Shown here: positions 54,167 to 64,000 of the stretch, in pieces
Position numbering within the stretch: position 1 is the stretch's first letter
How the letters are laid out: every line of letters begins with the position of its first letter
Source of the DNA: Neoarius graeffei
Taxonomy: Eukaryota > Chordata > Actinopteri > Siluriformes > Ariidae
Length of the DNA: 64,000 nucleotides
Reading direction: 5' to 3'
Assembly (NCBI RefSeq): GCF_027579695.1
Contig: NC_083570.1
Location: 97,472,963 to 97,536,962, forward strand
Notes under the pieces: generated by a model
Told to the model about the DNA's origin: nothing
The model's database searches: none
Seen by the model: the letters and a program-made list of their open reading frames with translations, nothing else
Program-made: the position numbers and the translations under genes

Positions 54167-55030
54167 CATGAGTCAACAATTTGAAGACGTATTTCAACTT
54201 TGTTATAGCAATGAATTTGGGTACTGAAGTCCTCTTGCCATGAAGCAGCTTACAAAACTCAAGAACCAGTTTATGGAGTTGTTCCTCAAAGTTTCAGTTT
54301 GTAATTACTTTCAATTCTGAAGAACATACCAATTTTAGCAGCAGAAGAAGGTACCAAAACACTACCATGGTCCATTGCTCAACTTGGGCATGAGAACAAA
54401 GTGAAGACTTGTGGGAACAAACAACTTCCTGGTACAAATGGATGCTTTTCCATTTGTACAACATCTGGCCAAAATATATCTCTGACCCTGTTTACACCTG
54501 GTTTCTTCAGTGTTGGGATTAAAACAATGCAAATGTAAAAGCATTCAAGATGCACTTGAAATGTTTGAATCCAAGCAAGCCACGTCAGGAGGTCTGAAAA
54601 GCATTTTGGTAAGATGGAGGAGTATAAATGCAGCTGTATGTTGAAGCCAAAACACTGCAAAACCCTTCCTTCTGAACCAAAACTGCAGAAACCAATTAAA
54701 TTTGTCATGCAAAATCCTGATTTTTCATCCTACATGTAAAACCAAGAAACAACATCGAGTGATAGTTATCAGCTAAATTCAATCCAGGTAAACAGACGCA
54801 CATCACACTACAAATGTAAGAGGATAAAATCAAGATGCATAACATGACCAGATGTATACATGATCTTACCAAGGAAACTGAATTCAAATCTGTTTAGATT
54901 GGATTAGATTTAAAACCTAAATGGCTCCATTTAGACCTGCAATTTTACATGTGGCTGATGTACAGTAAATAGGGTTCTCTTACTAAACCTGTAATTAGGC
55001 CCAATTTCTATACATGAACGGTCTACTATG
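54167..55030. other. No gene or recognised repeat
   Basis: Short ORFs only. No splice-framed exon convinced me. Confidence 0.45.
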
Positions 55031-55372
55031 CCACGAGTTGGCCTAATGGTTAGCATGTCCACCTCTGGACAGGGAGATTGCAAGTTCTACTCGCAGTCGG
55101 GTCATACTAAAGACAAATCATAAAAATGGTACCTACTGCCATCTGGCAAGGTACGCTGCAATACAGATGTGAGTAGGGAGTCAAACTCTCATGGTTACCA
55201 GAGGGCCAGCCCCCCACTGTAACCCTAGCTGTATAGGTGAGAGGCTGAGGGCTATGGAAACGGAGATCAGTGCCACCCAATGCGCCTTAAGGGTCTGGTT
55301 AGTACTGGGATGGGAGACTGCCTGGGAAGACCAGGTCCTGGCATGGGAAGGACTTTGACTTTTTTTTTTTTT
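55031..55372 (+). mobile_element. SINE (family 3) with a 5S-rRNA-like module
   Basis: tRNA-like head (GGCCTAATGGTTAGC, CAAGTTCTACTC), a body shared with 56,211-56,505, and a GGAAGGACTTTGAC tail with poly-T. Between body and tail lies 55,291-55,343, which reads like nucleotides about 63-115 of vertebrate 5S rRNA, including box C (TTAGTACTGGGATGGGAGAC). The sister copy lacks this module. Confidence 0.75.
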
Positions 55373-55871
55373 TGACAAAATTGGTCCCAGAAGGTTCCTT
55401 TATTCTGGTTGTCCTCTCCCTTGTCAACATTCATTAGAGTAACAGAGGAATTACGCCTTCTCCTCTAGGAAAACTAGGACCAGAATGCCACTCCAGGCTG
55501 ATTTATGTCACAAAATAAAAAATCTACTAGAACTATGTACTAGAAGCACATTGACTTAAGGGTGTCTTCAGTTTAACCTCATGCCACCTGGAACCAATTG
55601 GTCTGGTTTGAATTGAAGGAACATCAACATTCACTGCTCGGTAATTGGGCTCTTGCAACCAAGAACCGCCAAATCACATCATGGTTGGAAAGTTGGATGA
55701 CTGAGGCTTAATGTTTTAGTGGTTTTCACTGCACATTCTGTATAGAGTGTGAGTGCGGGATGCCAAGGAGGCTCAGTTTTTCCACAGTCTGGTGTCTGTC
55801 TGTTGGTAATGAAAGAACCCCAAACATCAATCTGGCAGGAGCAGCCATTTTCTTAATCGGAAACTGGTCAC
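55373..55871. other. No gene or recognised repeat
   Basis: Nothing supportable was seen. Confidence 0.5.
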
Positions 55872-55875
55872 TTAA

Positions 55876-57715
55876 AGGTGCTATATGTAAGAATTTTCGT
55901 CCATCTTGTAATACCACTTTGTACCTCAAGAGGCGATAGTGAGTCACTGTAGCATCCTGTCTGCCCTCAGTCCAATGTGAGAGGACGAAGAAGTAGGGCA
56001 CGAACCTCTTGTTCATCATGTTGTCAATCACGTTGAAGGTACTGCCCCTGGTTCGACCACTTAAAGTGAGACGGCCTTTCGATTTTATAAAATCGGTGAA
56101 ATTTAGTTCCCTCTGAAATGTGCTCATTGTGATGTATGTTTATTTCTGTAATATCTCACAAAATATCAGACCATTCCTTGGCTGGGAGGTTATTTAATTT
56201 GAGGGGATTCAGCCACCGGCGAGTGGCCTAGTGGTTAGTGTGTCCACCTTTTGATCGGGAGAGCGCGAGTTCTACTCGTAGTTGGGTCATACCAAAGACC
56301 ATCATAAAAATGGTGCCTACTGCCATCTGGCAAGGCACGCTGCAATACAGATGCAAGTGGGGAGTCAAACTCTCATGGTTACCAGAGGACTAGCCCCCAC
56401 TATAACCCTAGCTATGTAATATAGGCAAGAGGCTGAGGGCTACGAAACGAAGATCAGCGCCGCCAAATATGCCATGTATGGTGGAGGAAGGACTTTGACT
56501 TTTTGGATTCTGTAGCAAATAATGTGCATGAAATCGCTTGCTTTGTGCAATCAGACAGACAGAGGAAGTCCGTGTGTGCGCACATGCGCAGGTTTACCTT
56601 GTAGGTGCACTGACATTTACATCATTCTGTCGCTAAATGAACAACTGATCACACCGCAGCATGGCCCTGCGTTTCCTTTCCTTCGCATATAACATAACGT
56701 CTTTTCTTCTCGCTTTCCGTTACTGTAGTCGGGCTTCCACGTTTCATTCGCACCCTCACGTCCTCCATTTTTCTCTCCTGTTTCAAATTTGTATCCCACA
56801 ATGTCTTGCACAAATGGGGAAAGCCCACCACGTGATGCATGACGCAGTATCTTGTATTGGGTCATGGTGAAGCAGGAAAAAATAGCGGAGAATTTAGGGC
56901 CACGTGGCCTTAAATTCATTAATTGTTCTAGTTAAAAAAAAAAACACCTAATAAAATTGGAAGAAGTCTGTGATTCGAATTCAGTAGCTTTCGGTCCACT
57001 AAACAAAAATAATTAGGTGTCGGGAAAATTCTTTTTATGACCTACACTTGAAAAATCTTAAAGGCAGTCTACCTTTAAGGACAGGTAGAAAAGAAGTGAT
57101 AGAAATATAAGCAAACCAAGAGTTAATATTAATGTTGCTTTCAACCGTTGGAGACTTTGTGAGTAAAGGGATTAAGTGTGATGCTGAATTCACAATGTTT
57201 CTTCTCGGCTGGTAAGTAAACAGCTGTTAATGCTAATTCAGCGATAGCTTATAAAAGTAGCTAATGGTATATTACTGAAAATGTTAATATGTTTGGTAAG
57301 TTAGCCATTTGTTGATCAGACCAGTTAGAATTATACATGAATAGCTCAATTAGCTTGTCTTCTAGCTAGCTACTGAGCTGAGGAAATTTCAGGTAGCAAA
57401 CAAACCTTGTTTGGACAATTCAAAACGGCGCTCTAGTGCAACTAACGACAACACAAACCGCCCCGAAAAACATTCCGTCGATATGTGGTTTTACTGTGGT
57501 TGTTTTCTTGCTACTGTGGCCTTGCTAAAGACTGAGCTACGCAAGCTATAACAAACTATAGGCTGATGCCCCATGTGAAGATTATAAGAGGAGGGACCAT
57601 GTATTTCCTTGGTTCATAGGGTGGACACGCCAAATTTCTGGTGATATGCTGCCCCAATTTATTTGGAGTGTGGTGTATGAATTCAACAGGTGGTCAATTC
57701 TTACATATAGCACCT
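55876..57715. mobile_element. TTAA-flanked element (family F), 1.84 kb
   Basis: Inverted ends AGGTGCTATATGTAAGAATT and AATTCTTACATATAGCACCT with TTAA at 55,872-55,875 and 57,716-57,719. A minus-strand 133-codon ORF (55,726-56,127) crosses the left border and has no recognised domain. A SINE sits at 56,211-56,505. Confidence 0.8.
56211..56505 (+). mobile_element. SINE (family 3), copy without 5S module
   Basis: Head GTGGCCTAGTGGTTAGTG, the same ACTGCCATCTGGCAAGG body and GGAAGGACTTTGACTTTTT tail as the copy at 55,031. Confidence 0.8.
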
Positions 57716-57719
57716 TTAA

Positions 57720-58439
57720 TGTAATGTTTCACTCATGAGATCATGCACTTGGAAATTGCTCGTTTCTGGTATTTTGGGGGAAAATTGGCCGTAACGCTTA
57801 GATGAGGTCAATCCAAATAATGCAAGTGGAGGAATTAGTTTGAATTTCCATCTCTTCTTTGTTTTTTTGTTTTGTTTTTTTAAATCTTAGCACAACAGCA
57901 CAATTAAGTGGGAATGAATGCAAGGTGACACACACACACACACAATTAGGGGAATAAATACAGCAAACGAAATACACCATGAAAAACACAGCTTTGTTTA
58001 ATTCATAAAAACAATTCACATAATTAACAAAAAAAAAAAGATACACAGGGCACATTTTCGCTTCCGTGAATGTGTGAAATGTCAATGTTTTGCAGCTATA
58101 CAGCCTCCCGACAGCACCTGTGCACTCCAACTATACCATTCCTTGTCGCTGAAGCATTATTCTCAGGGGTACACCTTTTCTAACATTACCAGACTGAATA
58201 TTATTAACCTAGAAAGGTGCATATAGTGTACCTTTAAAGCCAATAGCGTTGTGTAAATCCAGTGAATCCAAACAAACCTGATGGTAAATTAGTGAACTAT
58301 GTAAACACAGAGAATAGAAGAGACTGTGGGATTTCTTTCTGCCAGCTTCGCCAGTGCCTGCTGCCTTTAACGAGAACAATATTATGCAAGATTATCCAGC
58401 AGTTATTTTTAATTTGCTTTTAAAAAAAAATAATGTAGG
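57720..58439. other. No gene; small repeats only
   Basis: Contains a (CA)n run near 57,928. ATATAGTGTACCTTTAAA at 58,214-58,231 has an inverted counterpart near 63,594, perhaps ends of another TTAA element. Confidence 0.4.
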
Positions 58440-58750
58440 ATTATTTACGAACACGTTTAACACTCATCGTATGATGCAATGCCTTTACGCCCGATACAGA
58501 CAGGTACATGGTAAAACAATCAAAAAACCAGTCTATACTTTGGAAAGCATTGAGGTTGAAATTGTTTATCCATTATGGCGCTTTACACATCATTCTTGTC
58601 TTCTTTGCTTTTGATGTCAATAATCTTGTGAAAGATGTTGAAGGTAAGGGCTGTCCACTTGCTACGATCATTAACTGGAGAACTCCATTCTGCCTCGTCT
58701 ATACACACTTGAGAGCACTTTTACAAGTGTCTTTGTAACAAAGTAGTGGC

Positions 58751-59636
58751 CAATCTTGTAGTATCCGAGTCCAGGACTCGTCCCTGATTTTAAAGACTCG
58801 TGACTTGACTTGGACTTCAGCACTGATGACTCGGACTTGGACTCGTGCATTAACTGCATTTAGACTCATAAATTGGAGACGAGGATTTGGATTTTTTCTC
58901 TATTTTTTGTAACATGCCATAATAATTTGGCATAAGATATTTATATCTACATTAATTTTGTACTAATTTTGTGTAAGAGTGTCACACCTGCGCGCCTTGG
59001 CGCATGCATCGGATAGACTCTTGGGTGCGCTCCGGACAGCATGCACGCCAAGCGTACTTTCTCGCATGCGCCGTAAACGACTCGCACCTGCACAGGATTA
59101 AGGCGCAATCAGCGCACCGATATAAAAACTGTGAAAACACACTTACTTTGCGAAGTATTGAGTTGTGCTGCTGACACATTACCAAGCTTTATTTCCTTGT
59201 TTGGTTTCCTGATCTCCTGTTTCTCGTTTTTGATTCTGCTGAGTCTATGATAGCCTGTTTGTGCCTCGCTCGACCTGTTGCCTGTTTCACTGTTTTACGA
59301 TTTTGCCTGCCGTTCTGGATTGTTTACTGTCTTCACTTGTATTAATAAACACACCTTCTGCACTTCCATCCGTCTCCCAACCATCTCTGACAGAATACTT
59401 CACACTCCCTGATAAAGAGAAGCACATTCACCTGGTCAGGAACAAACTAATGTTAATGGCGCTAAAACAGTCACCGTCAAATGGTGCGGTTGGAGTCTTG
59501 TTCACGGACTTGACTTGGATCAATAGTGGACTCAACTCGAAGTTCTTTTTAATGACTTGGCCTTGACTCGGACTTGAACACTGGGGACCCAAGACTGGAC
59601 TCGGACTCGAGGTTTAGTGACTTGACTACAACACTA
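58751..59636 (+). mobile_element. BED-finger hAT element, copy 3
   Basis: CAATCTTGTAGTATCCGAG to GACTTGACTACAACACTA with a perfect GTAGTGGC duplication (58,743-58,750 and 59,637-59,644). The BED-finger part is deleted or replaced and an LTR-like segment is inserted. Confidence 0.9.
58980..59414 (+). mobile_element. Solo-LTR-like insertion
   Basis: Starts TGTCACACC, has TATAAAAAC (about 59,120), AATAAAC (59,344) and 'CTTCTGCACTTCCATCCG', then TCTGACA. AAGAG flanks both sides (58,975-58,979 and 59,415-59,419). The bases after TCTGACA may be leader sequence. No internal genes. Confidence 0.55.
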
Positions 59637-59900
59637 GTAGTGGCTGACCAACTTTTCTTGTCTTGTTCCATCAGCCAACTCACCATATAGTAAGGCCTTG
59701 GCTGGTCTTTCATCGGCCATATGGCAAACCTGCCCCATCCAACGGAGATGATTTCTGACCAATTTGATCTCCATGTCTTCTACATTAGCTTTTTCTAGGA
59801 CTTGCTCGTTTGTAACAAAATGATCTCATTTGATTTGCAGTATAGCCCTTGGGTGATGTTGCTGAATGGTTCTTAACTGGTTCATATGTTTCATTGCCAT

Positions 59901-61200
59901 AAAAAAAGAAGAGGGATACAAAAGTCACTGGTCATAGAGTTTGATTTTAGTCACTATAGCAGGTGAAAATTCAAATTCAGTCCAAATTGCTTGAAATTGC
60001 TCTCATTGAATTCAGAATTGAATGCAAAACAACATACTTTTCACAGAATTAAAATGTGTTTATCTGTTCTCAAGATATTACAAATCAAAGATTGAAGAAA
60101 CAGCGTAATTTTTAGAAAACTATACCGTAATATTTTGTATGAGGATCACATGGTCCAAAATGGGCCTCATTAACCAATGAGATCAATTTTTTTTTCTAAA
60201 TAACTTTATTTTTTTCAAGATATTTACATGGAAATCGGCAGGCACATAGATGGCTGTATACTGAATACAAAGTTTTTTATTTTTTTAATAGTCAAAGCTA
60301 ATTATGCAAATTAGTTTGAATTAGTATTAATTATGCTAATTAGATCACAAATGTTAAATCGGTACACTCTCTTCTTGAAAGTTTCACCAAATGGCTTTAT
60401 TTGTGCAATATAAAGCTGATCTTAACTATCATTTATACATCACAAAGAAAGAGAAATCAATGTTAATCATAAAATATGCATAAATAAGCGCTGAACGTCA
60501 TTCACATCTACCATTCTCTATCAAAATAAAAAAGTAATAAAAGATTATTTCTAATACCCTCTTTGTGCTCTGTAGCGCTTTGTATTTCTCTAAAGTAGGG
60601 CCTACTTGTGTTTATATTAAAGAATATAAATGATAATATTCACAGCTTTCAAGGCAAACCTTGAAAAAACCGTGAGATCCACATCCAATAAACAATTACA
60701 TTAATTGAATTGAAATAGACACTCGCGTTTCTGAATTCCGGTTTTTTAAAATCTCATTCCGACCACTAAGATCTCAGTATTTTTCATCAAAACAACTCCA
60801 TTTATATTCTAAAATAGTTATTTATTTACATGAATCAGTCTGATTTTGAAAAAATAAGTAGGTAAAGCTATGAAAACTCACTTCAAAGTCTCCCGTGAAG
60901 CACAACATCAAAACTAGCAGATGGAAAATTTTGCTGAATCCTTCATCAGAAACAGTGAGAGTGAGAGAACATCCCTATAAAAGTTATCTGACTGATATTC
61001 ATGAGTAATCCAGTCGGAAACCGATCAGAAGAGAAGAGAGAGAAAGCCTGACCGCTTTCCCGTTACTCAAAAAGAAAAGCGCTGGCAGTTTCCTGGCGTC
61101 TCGCGAGCGGAGAGTGAACTCTGTTGTACCGACTTCAACCTGCTGTTACTCCCAAAAGACTGAACAGATCTTAACCAGACACATTTCTTTGGAAAGCAGA
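59901..61200. other. AT-rich segment, nothing recognised
   Basis: No exon, terminal repeat or tandem array could be supported. Confidence 0.5.
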
Positions 61201-61499
61201 GCTTACAAGCTTTTTAATGCTAGTATTCACGATAGAAAATATTCAAGAGTTAAGCAATGACACATTTGGAAACTGAGATGTCTGCATGCACAATTTTTAC
61301 AACACAGCCACCGAGTGTCTGATAGGCCTAACTATAGTCAGATCCTCACAGCCAAACACTCTTTTCCACAGACGTCCGACAGCACAAGAAGCACTTTGTA
61401 TTCGTACGTTGATCTTTTTATTCAGCATACAGTCTTTGGAGACAGGTACTTGAAGCGATCGAGTAGTGCCAGCTTGACATCATTTACAAAGAAATCAAA

Positions 61500-61790
61500 T
61501 AGAGTGCCAACACTCATTGCATGCAGATGACCTAACTCTATTCAGCAATAGTGCAAAAGGCCTTCAATGCCTTCTTACAGTCTATAACGAAGTATCTAAA
61601 ACAGTGGGTCTTCCATCAACGCCTCAAAGACTGAAACAGTGAGTCTCTGTCACAAGATTGACATCAAAAGAAAAGAAGACCAAGAAAGACGACGTGCAAT
61701 TTCAACCTCAATGATTTACAAACTGTAGACTGTTTTTTAAAATTGTTTTACCGTGTTACTGTCTGTATCGGGCATAAAGGCGAAACATGT
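61500..61790 (+). pseudogene. LINE RT fragment and 3' region
   Basis: At about 61,524 the frame reads 'ADDLTLFSNSAKGLQCLL' and 'TVYNEVSKTVGLP', the RT catalytic ADD box followed by the expected helix and GL turn. The following 200 bp match the complement of 58,470-58,650 (GCCTTTACGCCCGATACAGA versus GCCTTTATGCCCGATACAGA). It is a small internal-deletion fragment. Confidence 0.55.
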
Positions 61791-62084
61791 TATATCATAT
61801 GCATATTGTGTCAGATTGCGCAGTTATGCTGTACAAGTTTGAACCGAAGATACACAGCTGTAAATGCACCAATGAACCAAGTTTCCTGTGAATGACCTGC
61901 TCTTGTAGAGCAAAGTTACAGACAGCATTTAACTGGATGGTTCCAAGATTAGTACGAGGATGAGTCAGCAAAAAAAATTGTAATAATTTTCCCAGAATGG
62001 ATGAATGATGGCATTAAAACAAAAATGCATACACAACACAAAGTGGGAGATGATGAATTAAAAAACAAACAAACAAAAAAAACC

Positions 62085-63530
62085 CTGATCCATCAATAGT
62101 GGCCAAGTTTAAGCTTTATCCTTAAAAAAAAAAAAAACGAGCCACCAATTTTGCCCACATTTAAGCTTTTTCCAAGAGTAAAAATAAAAAAAATTTAAAA
62201 AAAAATTAATAAAAGAAAAAAAGAAAACCCTTAATCCTGAAATTTTGGCCATGTGTAAGCTTGATCCTTTAAAAAAAAAAAAAAACAACAACTCTGATCC
62301 ACCAATTTTGCCCATGTTTAAGCTTTACCCTTAAAAATACAAAAATTAATAAAAACACCTTTATCCTGCAAGTTTGGCCATGTTTAACCTTTATCCTATA
62401 TATAAAAAAAAAAAAAAAATCCTGATCCAGCAATTTTGCCCACATTTAAGCTTTATCCTAAAAAATAAAAATAAAAAAAATTATTTAACCCCCCCCCCCC
62501 CCCAAATCCAGCAATTTTGCTCACGTTTAAGCTTTATCCTTAAAAAAAAAATTAAAAATAACCTTAATCTTGCAAGCTTGGCCACATTTAAGCTTTATCC
62601 TTTAAAACAAACAAACTCTGATCCAGCAATTTTGCCCACGTTTAAGCTTTATCCTAAAAAAAAAAAGCCCTTAATCCTGCAAGTTTGGCCATGTTTAAGC
62701 TTTATCCTTTAAAAAAAAATTAAAATAAATAAAATAAAAACCCTGATCCAGCAATTTTGCCCACATTTAAGCTTTATCCTAAAAAAAAAAAGATAAAAAT
62801 AAAAAAAACTGATCCACCAATACTAGCCATGTTTAAGCTTTATCCTTAAAAAAAAACCTGATCCACTAATTTTGCCCACATTTAAAATTTTATCCTAAAA
62901 AAATGTAAAAAAATTAAAAATTAAAAAAATATATATAAAAAACCTGATCCAGCAATACTAGCCACGTTTAAGCTTTATCCTTTTTTGGGGGGAGGGGGGA
63001 CACAACCTGATCCAGAAATTTTGCCCACATTTAAGCTTTATCCAAAAAAAAAAATGTAAATAAAAACCTCATTTCATCTCATCATCTCTAGCCGCTTTAT
63101 CCTGTTCTACAGGGTCGCAGGCAAGCTGGAGCCTATCCCAGCTGACTACGGGCGAAAGGCGGGGTACACCCTGGACAAGTCGCCAGGTCATCACAGGGCT
63201 GACACATAGACACAGACAACCATTCACACTCACATTCACACCTACGCTCAATTTAGAGTCACCAGTTAACCTAACCTGCATGTCTTTGGACTGTGGGGGA
63301 AACCGGAGCACCCGGAGGAAACCCACGCGGACACGGGGAGAACATGCAAACTCTACACAGAAAGGCCCTTGCCGGCCATGGGGCTCGAACCCGGACCTTC
63401 TTGCTGTGAGGCGACAGCGCTAACCACTACACTACCATGCCACCCGTTTAAGCTTTATCCTAAAAAATAAAATTAAAAAATAAAAAAATCCTGCAATTTT
63501 GGCCATTTTTAAGCTTTATCCTTTAAAAAA
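62085..63530. repeat. A-rich tandem repeat with AAGCTT core
   Basis: About 16 irregular units of roughly 60-95 bp: GATCCAGCAATTTTGCCCA, CATTTAAGCTTTATCC, then a variable poly-A/AAT stretch. Two alternating subtypes are seen ('CAATTTTGCCCACA' and 'CAAGTTTGGCCATG'). Poly-C and poly-G/T interruptions occur at about 62,490 and 62,983. A SINE is inserted near the right end. Confidence 0.85.
63069..63445 (-). mobile_element. SINE family 1, full length
   Basis: Reverse-oriented full copy inside the A-rich tandem repeat, from the TCATTTCATCTCATC tail to the CATGCCACCC head. Confidence 0.9.
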
Positions 63531-63539
63531 TAATTTAAA

Positions 63540-64000
63540 AAAAAACCCACACGCATGATGACAGCCCAATTATGTACATTGGATCTTTTTTTTTTAAAGG
63601 TACACTATATCCATATATCCAAGGTATAAAAGATAAGGGTACCTTGAGACAAGGTACATGTTGAAGTAAGTACCTTTCTCTGAGATTGTTCAGTGAGTTC
63701 CCATGCCCGCACAATAGTGCCAAGTTACTAACCTCTTGTTCTTTTTTTAACTCATGAATTTTACAACATGTAGATTCGTAAATTATAACATGCAAGCAGA
63801 TGTGGGTAAATCAGCAGACCTGGCCTACAGAGTGGAGCACATTATTCTAATTTTGTGGCAAACATTTTACATCCCAACTAGTTTCTGGCTCACACCTAAG
63901 GACACTTATTGGACTGTTATGTGAGAATGTCAAAAGAATTCGAAACTGCAGGCTGTAGTTTGACAGTTTTCATACATCGGGGAGGCAGTGCCACAAATAA
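63540..64000. other. No gene or recognised repeat
   Basis: A TTTAAAGGTACACTATATCC motif at about 63,594 may be the end of a TTAA-type element. Nothing else was identified. Confidence 0.45.

Larger units (their letters stand above)
58440..59900 (-). mobile_element. LINE 3' fragment split by a hAT
   Basis: On the minus strand, 59,645-59,745 reads 'RWMGQVCHMADERPAKALL' and 'YGELADGTRQEK', the conserved RWxGH...RM...LYGEL block near the end of many LINE pol proteins. It continues after the hAT insertion (58,751-59,636) to about 58,440. A second copy of the same 3' region lies inverted at about 61,600-61,790. Confidence 0.6.

Noticed and set aside
54705..54887. Possible exon with donor CTTGGTAAGA
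   Set aside because: A single donor-like site with a hydrophobic ORF; no acceptor, no frame support from neighbours.
55291..55343. 5S rRNA gene
   Set aside because: Only the 3' half with box C is present and it is fused to SINE sequence on both sides; boxes A and IE are missing.

Overview
This window is non-coding, transposon-saturated DNA from a vertebrate, almost certainly a teleost fish. The evidence is: tRNA-derived SINEs of a type abundant in fish, L2/CR1-type LINEs, a Penelope-like element, Tc1-like and hAT transposons, many TTAA-flanked palindromic MITEs, CA microsatellites, and split exons with GT/AG borders. A siluriform (catfish-like) source is my guess from the SINE mix; it is not demonstrated. 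No bacterial or phage features, operons or CRISPR arrays are present. Layout: 1-8.7 kb is a mosaic of MITEs, solo-LTR-like pieces and a LINE ORF2 split by a hAT element. 8.7-11.2 kb is a DNA transposon with about 500-bp inverted arms and one intact 393-aa ORF. 11.2-13.4 kb is a CA-rich minisatellite. 13.4-19.8 kb is a nearly complete but decayed L2/CR1-type LINE on the minus strand, carrying a hAT element that itself carries a 92-bp MITE. 20.4-31.7 kb is an array of roughly 200 units of a 49-50 bp satellite, interrupted by a 1.4-kb hAT element. 31.7-36.9 kb holds a hAT exon fragment, a Penelope-like element on the minus strand, a SINE and a Tc1-like transposon whose transposase is broken by one stop codon. 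37-41 kb is a CpG-rich candidate gene start followed by SINEs and a nested MITE. 42-64 kb alternates TTAA MITEs, three copies of a BED-finger hAT element with perfect 8-bp target duplications, two further SINE families (one with a 5S-rRNA-like module), LINE fragments and an A-rich tandem repeat. Host coding sequence is scarce. The best candidates are all on the minus strand: a two-exon gene end at 44,325-45,024, a terminal exon encoding 62 residues ending in a PDZ-type tail (ITSV) at 52,256-52,445, and a weaker two-exon candidate at 36,965-37,263. I could not name any of the three. The window is most informative as a record of insertion order: nested elements with readable target-site duplications let many events be ranked in time.
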